Positions 1 through 11,231 of a stretch of DNA of 64,000 bases are shown here, one piece after another; the first letter of the stretch is position 1, and each line of letters opens with the position of its first letter. Where the stretch lies: NCBI RefSeq assembly GCF_002994745.2, contig NW_020126815.1:599755-663754 (forward strand), read 5' to 3'. The position numbers and the translations under genes were made by a program. Origin of the DNA: Rosa chinensis (lineage: Eukaryota; Streptophyta; Magnoliopsida; Rosales; Rosaceae). The notes beneath the pieces were generated by a model, which saw nothing but the letters and a program-made list of their open reading frames with translations, had not been told where the DNA came from and did no database searches.

Positions 1-2129
1 TAAAAAACACTAAAACTAAAAACAAACACATATTTACTATTCACGGAGACACTATTCACGGAATTAAAAACATTTTTTTTTTATTATTTTTTATTTTATT
101 ATTTATATGAACATGCTACCTAAAAATTCTAAGTTAATTTTAATTATTTACAAAAACAAGAAAACATAAAGATGGGGGGTTTTTGAAGATTAAACTATGA
201 ATTTTACGAAAACAAGTAAAAGATTAAAAACGTTTTATTTACATAGGTGGGAAAAGAAAGATTTTTGGAAAACAATTCATCAAGAACAATTCAAGAACAA
301 CATATTCATGCATCCCTTAATCTTGTTAATTACCATGGAAAGATATCAACCAAGAAACAAAGTTACAAGCGCCCAATGTCCCTTATATGACTTCCCTTTA
401 CACAATTGATCGACGAAGCGCCAAACCAACATATTCCAAATGCAAGTATCACACAATCGAAGCGACTCATAATCTCATGCATTCAAATCATTAAGAGCAA
501 GTGAAAGTTTAGTCAATAAACATGCAAATTCAAGTACTCGAAGCGAATCTTTTCATTACATGCATAATCTGATCTCGACCTTTGTCCAAAGCCTTTACTA
601 CTATATTGAATTAGGGTCACGAAGCGTTTAACCTAATTACTAGCTCCAATTACATGCAATCATCCTAAGTTTGCAACCAAAGAACAAGAACACATAAAAG
701 TTATCTATAAAACAAAACCAGATTATCATTCCATATTTCGGCAATTAATCAAGATCAAGAACACACAAACACATCAATCATAGAAAAGAACATCCAAATC
801 GCATCCAAAAATCAGAAAGTTATCTCATGGTTTCGGTTTTACACATAAAGAAATCAAAACAGAAAATACAAATACAAAAACACTAAACCGTAAAGAAAAC
901 ATAGGGAAGATGGTATGAACAACCCTTGACTACGTCCCAAGGTCCAAAGCAGATCCAAGGCAGCAACACAAGGTAGAATTCACGGCTAGGATGGAGGATG
1001 GCACGGCTAGGAACTTGTAGATGCAAAACCTGAAACTCAAGAGCAAACCGGTGAGAAACGAAATTGTGGAGAATAATGTGTCAACCCTGAACGTCTAATA
1101 CACAAGGTATATATAGTAGAACGTCTCAAGGCACTCCCAATTCGTTTCTACTTGGTTTCTCTTAGTTCGTGTTGATTTAGGACTCCTTTGGCACAAAACA
1201 GATTTCCGGCAGGATTGACCTCAGTCCACTAAAACGTCCATAACTTCCTCTAGAAAATAGCTATTGATGAGCTGTAAAAAGCTCTGGAAACTAGACATCT
1301 GTAGCTTTCCAACCATATAAAGATCATAATTTTCTGAGCTTTGAGCGATTTATTGCACTCCGTTGAAGTTGACTGATCTGCACAGGCAGATTTCCGAATC
1401 TGTAATGGATTTGCCTTTTAATGCACAAGTTGAGTCCAATTCGGTTTTCCTTCACATCACATGCCTCTCACATGCCTTCCACGCCTATTCTGAAGTAGAA
1501 ACGTCAAGAACTTCCTAGAACCTTCAAGAATCTCACGGCAATTCCAATCCTTACTCAACAAGAAGTCCAAATTCCACATTGCTTTGTAATTCGAATCTCT
1601 TGTTGCTTCCTCTTCCATGTGCACGGCATATGACCTTCTTGAGACTTCTAGATACTTCATGAACGTTCCAAAGCTCTCCTAGTGCGAGTAGAACTCCATA
1701 TGCAAGTAGGTTTCCTAGTTGAATACTAACTTCTTTTCCGCGATTCTTCTACACTCTTCCGGAACCTTCTTGAGTAATCCTTATCCAACAGGGACTCCTT
1801 ATCACACTAGGATTCCATATTTGAGTAGAATTGGGATTCCCTGTCCAAGTAGAACTTCTAATTTCCGCGACTTAAGAGTTTGAATCCAAGTCAGCTTCTG
1901 ATTCCTACTCCAACTAGGATTCCTTTTCCTAGTCAAACTGGGAGAACTTCCATTTCTTCATTTCTTCTCATTTCTGCGCCACTTGTGCCTTCCTTAGCCA
2001 TTTTTGGACTTTGAGACTCCATTTTCACCTGAAAAACACTAACTAAGTTAAATTGATCGAGATAAAGGAAATAACTTAGCAAAATATAGGGTTTAATCAT
2101 TATTAACGTCGCATTTTATGCTCCTATCA
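1..2129 (-). repeat. E1 3' LTR (truncated by window edge)
   Basis: This is a near-perfect copy of 11792-13921. On the minus strand it starts TGATAGGAGC at 2129, directly after the PPT. The sequence missing on the left should equal 11232-11791. ACTATTCACGG occurs twice, 15 bp apart, at 36-61. The short open frames inside (for example 197-409) recur in the other LTR only because the LTRs are identical; I do not call them genes. Confidence 0.95.
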
Positions 2130-2169
2130 AATTCCCCCACACTTAGCTTTTGCTAGTCCCTTAGCAAAA
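2130..2169 (-). promoter_or_regulatory. E1 polypurine tract and adjacent hairpin
   Basis: The minus strand reads AAGTGTGGGGGAATT (2130-2144) immediately before the 3' LTR. This is the expected place for the plus-strand primer. Just upstream, 2148-2169 is a perfect inverted repeat: TTTTGCTA, six-base loop, TAGCAAAA. The same arrangement is found at all seven PPTs in the window. Confidence 0.9.
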
Positions 2170-4643
2170 TCAACATAACAAACCAAAAAGACTAAGACAC
2201 AAAACAAAGAAACTACGAAAATAAACTAAGTATAGAAAACGAAAAACACAAGGACACAAAGACTCAAAAACGTAAAAACACTTAAACAAAAATCAAGATA
2301 AAAACGTCACAAACCAAAGACACATACATATGACTTCTACGCCCTTTAACATATTGTCTCAGAAATCTCTTACTTTCAAGTCACCAAGATTAGCACTTAA
2401 CCAAGCATCACATCATCAAGATATTCAAGAGTTAATTACAAGATATAATTCACATATAAGCATGTAAGACTTGGGGGTAAACAATGGTGGTGGTTTCTTT
2501 AACATATTTCAAACAAGTCATGATTCAAACCTCACATGGATATATCACTCTTTCTTCTCTCAGATTCAAAGCTCATGCTTAAAAGCTTATTCACTCAAGT
2601 ATATGTGAAAGAATAGCAAGTAAATCACATACATATAAGAAACGAAAGCACATATATATTTTTCAAAGATCTCATGAAAGATATTGACTACATGCACAGA
2701 TGAACCCAAGCCATAAGTTCAACAGTTATAACTCATCTCCACAGATCAAAGGCTGTCCCATCTTAAGGATCAAAGAGGTCTTACAATTTAAGGTTGTAAT
2801 GGGGCCAAGGCTTAAGGTTAAAAGAAACGAAGGGATAGGAAAATCACAAAGTATCCTAAAAACCTAGTAGAGCACTTGTAGATGTAGAGAGACCAAATTT
2901 CTAATCCACCAAAGCATGTAGACGCCAAGTATCCTTCAAAGGCTTATAAAAGGGCCAAGTACCATCATGTTGGGCCCAAACTTCATTCTAACCTTCTTTC
3001 GAACAAGTGAATTGGACAAAGACCAAAATCTTCAACAATGGGCCTTCAATTTAAAACAACTCCAAATCCACTAAGTATAGGGGACTGAAATCCATAAACA
3101 CTTAAACAATATCACACATTTTCTCTTAATTGCCGAAATATTCTTTTCTTGATAATTTTTTTACGATTTCATTATCTCTTTTTTTTTCTTTTCGGCAATT
3201 ACATACAAAGATTACATATGGACAAGTCTACCCCCACACTTGAACTTCTTCATGTCTTCAAAAGTCTTCCTTGACGCCAAAACTCCAAGCAAAGTCTCAA
3301 AAATATGCTCCACTAAGTCTTTAGAACAAAGGGTAAGGATATAACTATACTAGGGTTAAGGTTTAAGGAATTTTGAGGGTGATGAAAGAAAAGGCTCAAT
3401 GTAGGCTCAAAATGGTTAAACTAGGGGAGTCCCACGACGGGCACAATTAGGGACACAGGCTATATTTGGCTATGGTGGTAAAATCCTAAGTAAGTACCTT
3501 TATCCTTTCCAGAATCAGGGACATGTATTGATAAAAGTTTCAACAAGCATAAAAGTGAATTCTAGCATTCTCTAGTCCATCAAACTTAATCTATGGCAAG
3601 TAATCAATCAAGATGAAAGAATAATGAGATCACAACATCATCGCCAAGAAAATAAGAGTATAATTCATTTTTTTCATTAATCACTCAACAAAGAAAGGGC
3701 ACATGGCTCAAATTCTCACAAGGGTTATTATGAATCACAACTTATCTTCCACATGTTCATATTCTGTACCAAAGTTACGCATGCACCATATCTACTACAC
3801 ATTCATATGCTTTTCATAAATCATAATTAACCAAAGAATATCATCAAACATTTTCTCAATCTTGTGATCCTCTTTTAGCCTTAATTTCAGAGATATAAGC
3901 TCATCCTAGACAGTTAAAAGGGCATCCTAAGACTCGATCACAAAACAAACACAAAAACAACCATGTAAATGACGCACAAACAAGACAAAAACGTTTTGGA
4001 CTTAGGGATATTTCCCTTCTCCTTTCGGTAACTCCTTTGGAACATGACCAGGTGAAGAGAGGAACGATTTTGGCGGAGCTCAGCTCACTTGATTGACAGG
4101 GGACGAGACCCTTTGTCAGCACTTCTCATATCCAAACTGAACCTTAGATATCACATCCCATTGGATGCGCCTACGATGAAGAAGATATTTACCCAAAATT
4201 CACTTTGACTCTAAAAATAAACAAACAAAACATATAAGTATAAAAACCAAAACATATAACACAAAACCTAAAACAAAAGTTAACGCAAAAATTTTTTTAT
4301 TTTCTGATTTTTCCGATTTTTTATTTTGTTTTCTTTTTTTATAACCACAAAACTAGCTCCTAAAAACAAAGTGAAACGTTATACCCTTCCCCCATACTTG
4401 AATCATGCATTGTCCTCAATGTATAAACAAGTATAAAGCATACAAAACATCAATCAAGCATGGCATAAGAGTTAACGCAAGAAATCTAAAAATAAAGACA
4501 AAGTTTTCGAAAATAAAAGAGAAGGGAAGAGTGCAAGAAAGCAAATCTGCGTTGATGACTCCTCCACAGCTACGGATGAAATGGGTTGCCTCCCATGCAG
4601 CGCTTAATGTTTAAAGTCTTTCAGCCTAGACTTGCACCTTCAT
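2170..4643 (-). other. E1 3' non-coding region between pol stop and PPT
   Basis: This stretch of about 2.5 kb has no ORF longer than about 75 codons in any frame, yet long parts are recognisably shared with the 3' regions of E3-E8. Shared blocks include the one around 3420-3480 containing the words for CCCACGACGGGC, and the one after the pol stop containing GGGTTGCCTCCCA. At 3990-4185 it carries a module that also occurs in the leader (10430-10690). Some Athila elements carry an env-like ORF here; none is visible. Confidence 0.75.
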
Positions 4644-7600
4644 TTAGTCCTCAGTTGGTGGCGCCTCCTGGAGGGGTACATCCTCCACATTGTGCTCCAC
4701 AAATGCCTCGTAATAAGGCTTAAGACGATGGCCATTTACCTTGAACTCACTTCCAGTTGCAGGGCTCCTTATCTGTATAGCACCATGAGAAAAAACGTTA
4801 GTAACTATAAAAGGACCAACCCATCTAGAACGTAATTTACCAGGGAAAAGCTTTAATCGAGAATGAAATAAAAGAACTTTTTGACCAATTACAAAAGCCT
4901 TTCCACGAATCATTTTATCATGAAAAGCCTTTGTCTTTTCCTTGTAAATCCGAGCACTATCATAGGCATCATTTCGAATTTCCTCAAGCTCATTGAGTTG
5001 CAACTTCCTATGAAGTCCAGCTTCATCCAAGTCCATGTTGAACGTTCTAATTGCCCACCATGCTCTATGCTCCAATTCCACAGGTAAGTGGCACGCTTTT
5101 CCATACACCAACCGAAATGGAGACATCCCTATTGGCGTCTTAAAGGCAGTCCTATACGCCCACAATGCATCCTCCAAGCGTTGGCTCCAATCCTTCCTTG
5201 AAGGTCCCACGGTTTTCTCAAGTATCCGCTTTATTTCCCTATTTGAAACTTCTGCTTGTCCACTCGTTTGAGGATGATAAGGCGTGGAAACCTTATGAGT
5301 GACGTTGTACTTCCTGAGCAAAGCCTCAATGGTCTTGTTGCAAAAGTGAGAACCTCCGTCACTAATGATTGCTCTAGGCATGCCAAACCTACTAAAAATG
5401 TTAGACTTTATAAACTCTGCAACAACCTTAGAATCATTAGTCCTGGTGGCTTTCGCTTCCACCCACTTAGAAACATAATCAACAGCCAAGAGAATATAAA
5501 GGAACCCATTAGATGAAGGAAAAGGACCCATGAAATCTATACCCCAAACATCAAAGATTTCGACTATTATAACAGGAGTTAAAGGCATTTGATCTCTAGG
5601 TCCTAAATTACCAGTTCTTTGGCACTTATCACATGTCATACAAAAATTATATGCATCTTTAAATATAGTAGGCCAATAAAAACCACATTCCAACACCTTC
5701 CTAGCAGTTCTATCCGAGCCAAAGTGACCACCACATTGTTTAGAATGACAAAACTCAAGTATAGCTTTTTGTTCATTATTAGGCACACATCTCCTTATCA
5801 ATTTATCAGGACAATATTTCCACAAGTAAGGATCATCCCAAACATATTGTCTAGCTAAAAACTTAAGTCTATCACGTTGAGCACTTTGCATATGACTAGG
5901 AAACGTTTTAGACACCAAATAATTAACAATATCTGCATACCAAGGCTCACTTACCTGGATTCCGAAGAGTTGTTCATCCGGAAACATCTCCACTAAGGGT
6001 ATGGCGTCCTCCTCACTCACTAGCCTACTCAAGTGGTCTGCCACAACGTTGTCAGAGCCCTTCTTATCCTTGATCTCAACATCAAACTCTTGAAGCAAGA
6101 GTATCCAACGAATTAGCCTAGGTTTTGCCTCCTTCTTTGACATTAGGTACCTTAAAGCTGCATGATCAGAATAAATAATAACTTTAGTACCCAATAAATA
6201 AGATCGAAATTTTTCTAAGGCAAAAACAACAGCTAAGAGTTCTTTTTCAGTTGTAGAATAATTGAGTTGAGCATCATTGAGGGTTCTTGACGCATAGTAG
6301 ATGGCATAAGGCTTCTTGTCCTTCCTTTGGCCTAGCACGGCCCCAATGGCATAATCTGAGGCATCACACATGATCTCAAAGGGAAGAGACCAATCTGGAG
6401 GAAGCATGATAGGAGCAGACGTCAGAAGCTCCTTTAAAGCATTGAATGCATCCTTGCAATCCTCCTTGAACTCAAACGCCACTTCCTTTTGAAGTAGACG
6501 ACATAGGGGCCTAGAAATCTTGGAGAAGTCCTTGATAAAGCGCCTGTAGAAACCTGCATGTCCAAGAAAAGAACGGACCTCCCTCACACTTGTGGGGTAT
6601 GGTAAGTATCTAACAAGATCTACTTTAGCTTTGTCTACTTCAATTCCACGTTTAGAGATAATATGCCCTAAAACTATTCCTTGTTTAACCATAAAGTGAC
6701 ATTTTTCCCAATTTAAAACAAGGTTAGTTTGTTCACAACGTTCAAGTATCAATTCTAAATTACTTAAGCAATTTTCGAAATCTTTACCAAAGACAGAAAA
6801 GTCATCCATAAAAACCTCAATAATTTTCTCAATAAAATCAGAGAAGATACTTACCATGCACCTTTGAAACGTACCTGGGGCGTTACATAGTCCGAATGGC
6901 ATTCTTCTGTAGGCAAACGTTCCAAAAGGACAAGTGAAGGTCGTTTTCTCTTGATCCTCATGAGCAATGGCGATTTGATTGTAACCAGAATATCCATCCA
7001 AGAAGCAATAGAACTCGTGACCTGCTAACCTCTCAAGCATCTGATCAATGAATGGCAAAGGGAAGTGATCCTTCCTAGTAGTGGCGTTGAGCTTCCTATA
7101 GTCTATGCAAACTCGATGTCCAGTCACCGTTCTCTGAGGCACTAACTCATTCTCTGCATTCTTCACAACAGTTATCCCAGACTTTTTTGGCACAACCTGA
7201 ACTGGTGAAACCCACTTAGAGTCCGAGATAGGGTATATGACGCCACAATCAAGGAGTTTGATAACCTCCTTCTTCACAACCTCCATCATGGGTGGATTCA
7301 AACGTCTTTGAGCCTCCCTTGTTGGCTTGGCTCCCTCCTCAAGCAAAATCCGATGCACACAAGTAGTAGGGCTAATTCCCCTGATATCCGCTAAGGTCCA
7401 ACCAATCGCAGTCTTGTGTTTCTTAAGCATCTCCACAAGTCTATCCTCTTGAGTAGACGTCAATGATGAGGATATGATCACAGGTAACGTCTCTTTATCT
7501 CCCAAGTAAACATACTTCAAATGATCTGGCAATGGCTTAAGTTCTAGGGTAGGTGCCTGAATCACTGAAGGTAGAGGTTTATTAGTAGAGATGGGAAGTG

Positions 7601-10247
7601 AAAAAGAAGGATTTGACTTACCTACAAAGGACGTTGCCTCAAGAGAAGCAACGTTTTCTAGGTGGATGGATTCATAAGAATCCGTGAGGTCTTCCTTAGG
7701 TATGGTGGCACCATCTTCCATGAAACCAACACCACTTGCAATGGTTGAGACCATGGTATCCTCCTCCATTATTTCCATGAATTTCTGCGCAAGATCATCA
7801 AGTATATCAATAGAAAAACATGATTGAAAGTCACTTAATGGATACCTCATGGCTTCGAAAATGTTGAAGCCAACAACTTCTCCATCAAATTCCATTGACA
7901 AGGTGCCAGAATACACATCAATTTTGGTCCTAGCCGTCCTCATGAATGGACGACCTAGCAAAAGTGGCGTTGACTTGGGAGAGGGTTCCTCCATTTCTAG
8001 GACGTAAAAATCAGCTGGGAAGATTAGCTCACCCACCTGCACAAGTACATCCTCAACTAACCCCTTAGGGTATGCATTAGATCGATCTGCCAATTGAATA
8101 ATAACATTATCATGTTTAAGTTCACCTAGACCTAGAGATGCATAAATAGAATATGGCATAACATTTATAGAAGCACCTAAGTCTAGCATGGCATTTTCGA
8201 ATCTAGTGGTTCCAATAACACAAGGGATAGAAAAACTCCCTGGATCCTTACACTTTTCAGGCATTTTGCGTTGAAGCACAGCTGAGACATTCTCACTTAC
8301 CTTCACCACTTCTTTCTCACGGTTCTGTCTCCTTGTGGTGCAAAGTTCCTTCAAAAATTTGGCATACTTAGGAATTTGCTTAATGGCCTCAAGGAGAGGA
8401 ATGTTGATTTGCACTTTCTTAAAAGTTTCCAAGATGGCCTTTTCGGCTTCATCCTTCTTGGACTTTGCATATCTGCTTGGGAAAGGCAAAGGAGAAGAAG
8501 ATGGATTAGTAATAACCGAATTGAAAGAGTTAGAAACTTGTCCTTTAGGTTTCGGTTCTGCAGTAGGAGGTGTCACATGAGCCTTAGACGTTGCAGGGTC
8601 ATCCTCCTCCTCTAAAATGGATGTTGAGATCTTTTTGGGAGGCGTTGGAGGATCTACAAGGGTCTTACCACTCCTTGTAGTGACGACTTTGGCTTGCTCA
8701 AAGTGAGGATTTGGGATGGTACCACTTGGTAGCTTACCTTGCTCATGAAACTTACCCATAAACTCCACAACTTGACTCATTTGCTTCTTCATCTCATTCA
8801 CATCCGTAGATATAGCATTGATTTGATTCCCATGATGAGTTTGACCTGCAATTAAAGCTTGAGTAGACTTAGTTAGAGTTCGGATTAATTCATCATTCGA
8901 AGAAGAAGAAGAAGCATTTGAATTATAATTCGAATTGAAAGGAGTAGGGTTAGGAGGTTGAGGCTTTTGATAAAAGCCTTGAGGACGTTGTTGGAACCCT
9001 TGAGGTGCACTTTGAACGTTGTCATTGTCCTTCCAACGAAAATTGGGGTGATCCCTCCATCCAGGATTGTAGGTATTCGAGTAAGGATCATTCCTAGGAC
9101 GTTGGTACCCTTGTTGGAAACCTATGGCGTTAACACCTTCCTGTCCTCCACTTTCCATGAGTTGAGGGCATTGATCAGACACATGCCCTTGCATAGAACA
9201 AACTCCACACACCATGACTTGACCATGTGATCCCTGGGACACAAGAGAAGTAAGTTTGTTAATTTTATCCTCCAATTGAGCTAAAGTACTTACCTCATGG
9301 ACCCTTTCACGTGTGGTGGTGGATTTGGGCCTAGAGCTTCCATATTGTTGTTGATTCAAGGCCCTATTCTCAATTAGAACCATTCCAGCCGCAGGTTCCT
9401 TATCAACAAACGATCCACCAGAAGCTGCATCTAGCATGTCTCTTTCCAAGTTGGTGAGCCCATCATAAAAACAAGTGAGCAAGGTCTCATCCTTCATGCC
9501 ATGTTGAGGGCATTGAGTGGTGAGAGACTTGAACCTTTCATAGTAATCTGCATAGGACTCATCTTGCCCTTGTTGAATTCCACTTATCTTTTTCCTTAAC
9601 ATGATGATGCGAGATGTAGGAAAATACTTCTCAAGAAACGCCTTCATCATATCAGCCCAAGATGTAATCCGTCCACTTGGCAACTCATAAAGCCATTGCT
9701 TTGCCTTGTCAGCCAACGAAAATGGGAAGGCTTTTAACTTCAAAATATGCTCATCAGCTCCTTGAGGCTTCATGCTAGTGCAGATGAACTGAAACTCCAT
9801 CAAGTGGTTATTGGGATCTTCCATAGAGAGTCCATGGAACGTAGGAAGACGATGAAGCAACCCAGACTTCAACTCAAAATCAGCTGTTAATCCCTCAGCT
9901 GCAGTAGGGTAGGTTATGCAAGTTGGGACGCCACCAGGTGGGATGACGGATGTAGAAAGTTGCCTTATGGTGAGAGCCATTGGTGGTGGTGGTGGTGGAA
10001 CGACTAAAAGTGCACGAGGTGATGGAGGTGGCGTTTGGTGTGGTGATTGAACAACTGAAGTGTCAGAAGCTTCTGATCCTCCCTCTACTCTATTCCCTTC
10101 ACTATCTAAGTGAAGCTCACGAAATTGAAGTGGAGTGGCAACTTGGACGTCAAAGAGATCCGAGTTTTTCTTAAGCTTTTCAATTCGTGCTTGAATGACG
10201 TGGAGGGGCGTTTTGGTGTACTTGGGTGGTTCAGACGATCCAGACAT
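4644..10247 (-). CDS. gag-pol: E1 gag-pol polyprotein, 1,867 aa, intact
   Basis: One uninterrupted ORF encodes the particle protein and all enzymes needed for reverse transcription and integration. In order: gag with the PFSL..KAK.WL region near residues 175-190; a CCHC zinc knuckle at 347-360 (C347, C350, H355, C360); protease with DLGAS at 689-693; reverse transcriptase with [11 protein letters not shown] near 1082 and FMDD at 1146-1149; RNase H with D1295, E1336, D1361 and D1404; integrase with HHCC residues (H1501, H1508, C1539, C1542) and D1571, D1630, E1666, giving D(58)D(35)E; and a WVGPF module at 1809-1813. Fusion of gag and pol in one frame with no stop is as seen in relatives here. 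The ATG at 10245-10247 overlaps a six-codon upstream ORF. With nearly identical LTRs this copy could be active; transcription is not shown by the sequence. Confidence 0.95.
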   Translation of the reverse strand: MSGSSEPPKYTKTPLHVIQARIEKLKKNSDLFDVQVATPLQFRELHLDSEGNRVEGGSEASDTSVVQSPHQTPPPSPRALLVVPPPPPPMALTIRQLSTSVIPPGGVPTCITYPTAAEGLTADFELKSGLLHRLPTFHGLSMEDPNNHLMEFQFICTSMKPQGADEHILKLKAFPFSLADKAKQWLYELPSGRITSWADMMKAFLEKYFPTSRIIMLRKKISGIQQGQDESYADYYERFKSLTTQCPQHGMKDETLLTCFYDGLTNLERDMLDAASGGSFVDKEPAAGMVLIENRALNQQQYGSSRPKSTTTRERVHEVSTLAQLEDKINKLTSLVSQGSHGQVMVCGVCSMQGHVSDQCPQLMESGGQEGVNAIGFQQGYQRPRNDPYSNTYNPGWRDHPNFRWKDNDNVQSAPQGFQQRPQGFYQKPQPPNPTPFNSNYNSNASSSSSNDELIRTLTKSTQALIAGQTHHGNQINAISTDVNEMKKQMSQVVEFMGKFHEQGKLPSGTIPNPHFEQAKVVTTRSGKTLVDPPTPPKKISTSILEEEDDPATSKAHVTPPTAEPKPKGQVSNSFNSVITNPSSSPLPFPSRYAKSKKDEAEKAILETFKKVQINIPLLEAIKQIPKYAKFLKELCTTRRQNREKEVVKVSENVSAVLQRKMPEKCKDPGSFSIPCVIGTTRFENAMLDLGASINVMPYSIYASLGLGELKHDNVIIQLADRSNAYPKGLVEDVLVQVGELIFPADFYVLEMEEPSPKSTPLLLGRPFMRTARTKIDVYSGTLSMEFDGEVVGFNIFEAMRYPLSDFQSCFSIDILDDLAQKFMEIMEEDTMVSTIASGVGFMEDGATIPKEDLTDSYESIHLENVASLEATSFVGKSNPSFSLPISTNKPLPSVIQAPTLELKPLPDHLKYVYLGDKETLPVIISSSLTSTQEDRLVEMLKKHKTAIGWTLADIRGISPTTCVHRILLEEGAKPTREAQRRLNPPMMEVVKKEVIKLLDCGVIYPISDSKWVSPVQVVPKKSGITVVKNAENELVPQRTVTGHRVCIDYRKLNATTRKDHFPLPFIDQMLERLAGHEFYCFLDGYSGYNQIAIAHEDQEKTTFTCPFGTFAYRRMPFGLCNAPGTFQRCMVSIFSDFIEKIIEVFMDDFSVFGKDFENCLSNLELILERCEQTNLVLNWEKCHFMVKQGIVLGHIISKRGIEVDKAKVDLVRYLPYPTSVREVRSFLGHAGFYRRFIKDFSKISRPLCRLLQKEVAFEFKEDCKDAFNALKELLTSAPIMLPPDWSLPFEIMCDASDYAIGAVLGQRKDKKPYAIYYASRTLNDAQLNYSTTEKELLAVVFALEKFRSYLLGTKVIIYSDHAALRYLMSKKEAKPRLIRWILLLQEFDVEIKDKKGSDNVVADHLSRLVSEEDAIPLVEMFPDEQLFGIQVSEPWYADIVNYLVSKTFPSHMQSAQRDRLKFLARQYVWDDPYLWKYCPDKLIRRCVPNNEQKAILEFCHSKQCGGHFGSDRTARKVLECGFYWPTIFKDAYNFCMTCDKCQRTGNLGPRDQMPLTPVIIVEIFDVWGIDFMGPFPSSNGFLYILLAVDYVSKWVEAKATRTNDSKVVAEFIKSNIFSRFGMPRAIISDGGSHFCNKTIEALLRKYNVTHKVSTPYHPQTSGQAEVSNREIKRILEKTVGPSRKDWSQRLEDALWAYRTAFKTPIGMSPFRLVYGKACHLPVELEHRAWWAIRTFNMDLDEAGLHRKLQLNELEEIRNDAYDSARIYKEKTKAFHDKMIRGKAFVIGQKVLLFHSRLKLFPGKLRSRWVGPFIVTNVFSHGAIQIRSPATGSEFKVNGHRLKPYYEAFVEHNVEDVPLQEAPPTED

Positions 10248-10251
10248 TCAT
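10231..10251 (-). other. Six-codon upstream ORF overlapping the E1 gag start
   Basis: An ATG four bases upstream of the gag ATG (ATGAATG) opens a different frame that stops after six codons. The start context is weak. The gag genes of E3 and E5 have the same ATGAATG arrangement and the same six-codon length, although the codons differ. Confidence 0.5.
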
Positions 10252-11208
10252 TGATCTGTAGTAGAACAAAAGAATATAGTTAGTAAGATATAAACAAGAC
10301 GTGGACCAAGGTACACACATCAAAAACGTCACATATAAACAAGTATACACAAGGCCAACGAAAATTGATAGTGGTTAGTTACAATCTTCTACAATTTTCG
10401 AATTAATCAATTTCAATAAGAGTTTTGCAAGTCAAGGTTTGGACGTGCGGCCCAGAGATTCTAATGTTAATACAAGTCTCCCCCCCTTTATCTTTTGGTA
10501 ACTCTTTTGGCACAGAGCCAGGTAGTAGAGGAACGATTTTGGCGGAGCTACTCCCACATAGTGGTTTTGGCCCTCTTGTAAGCACTTCTCGTATCCAATC
10601 AACCTAGACACCCTGTGTTACTAAGGTGCGCCGCAGAGATAAAAGGAGTTGCTTGACAAGTATTAATAAAAGAACTCTCACCTATTCCGTTATGACTCAC
10701 ATCCTTCTTACCAAAACCAATTCTTTCAAAAATTGTCTAAGTGTATGACTTCAATAAGACATAATGAACCATTGTTTTGGACGTGCGGCCCAAGTCCTTG
10801 CCTCTACACATATTTCTTCTCAAATCCTTTGGGCAACCTTACTGAAATGGCCAGTGCGGGGGAGGACGAACACGAGAGGTAGAAACCATTTTGGCACAAG
10901 CTACTCCCACATAGTGGTTTAGGCTCGTTTGATTGCACTTCTGGATTCAAAACCCATCATGGACGTTGTCCCCTTCCTAGTTACCATTTCACATAGGCTA
11001 TACTTACTTAGATAAGAAAAGGCCTAAGTGCAAGACATTTTTCAAGTGTTAATAAAAGCCGCCCTCAACCTTAAAAGACCTGAATCAGGTGCTAATAAGG
11101 GGTTAAGGCTAGTATCAACAAACGAGACTTCACCTATTCCATAATAGTTCAAAATCCCTTACCAAAATCATACCTTAGTGGCGTTTTCATCACATGAAGA
11201 CTTTTCAA
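10252..11208 (-). other. E1 untranslated leader with two copies of a leader module
   Basis: This is non-coding DNA between PBS and gag. It holds two related blocks, about 10775-11165 and 10430-10690. Each has GCGGCCCA, a GGTAACTC/GGGCAACCTTACT segment, CATTTTGGC or GATTTTGGCG, CTACTCCCACATAGTGG and GCACTTCT. Related blocks occur in the leaders of E4, E5 and E6 and in the 3' regions of E1 and E8. Confidence 0.75.
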
Positions 11209-11226
11209 TCCCCGGCAACGGCGCCA
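11209..11226 (-). promoter_or_regulatory. E1 primer binding site (tRNA-Asp)
   Basis: The minus strand reads TGGCGCCGTTGCCGGGGA, complementary to the 3' end of plant tRNA-Asp including CCA. It lies five bases inside the 5' LTR. The same 18 bases are found in E4, E5 and E6. Confidence 0.93.
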
Positions 11227-11231
11227 AAAAT

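Noticed and set aside
8885..9230. Overlapping open frames on both strands within E1 gag-pol
   Set aside because: Other-frame shadows of the linker after the zinc knuckle; not conserved as independent proteins.
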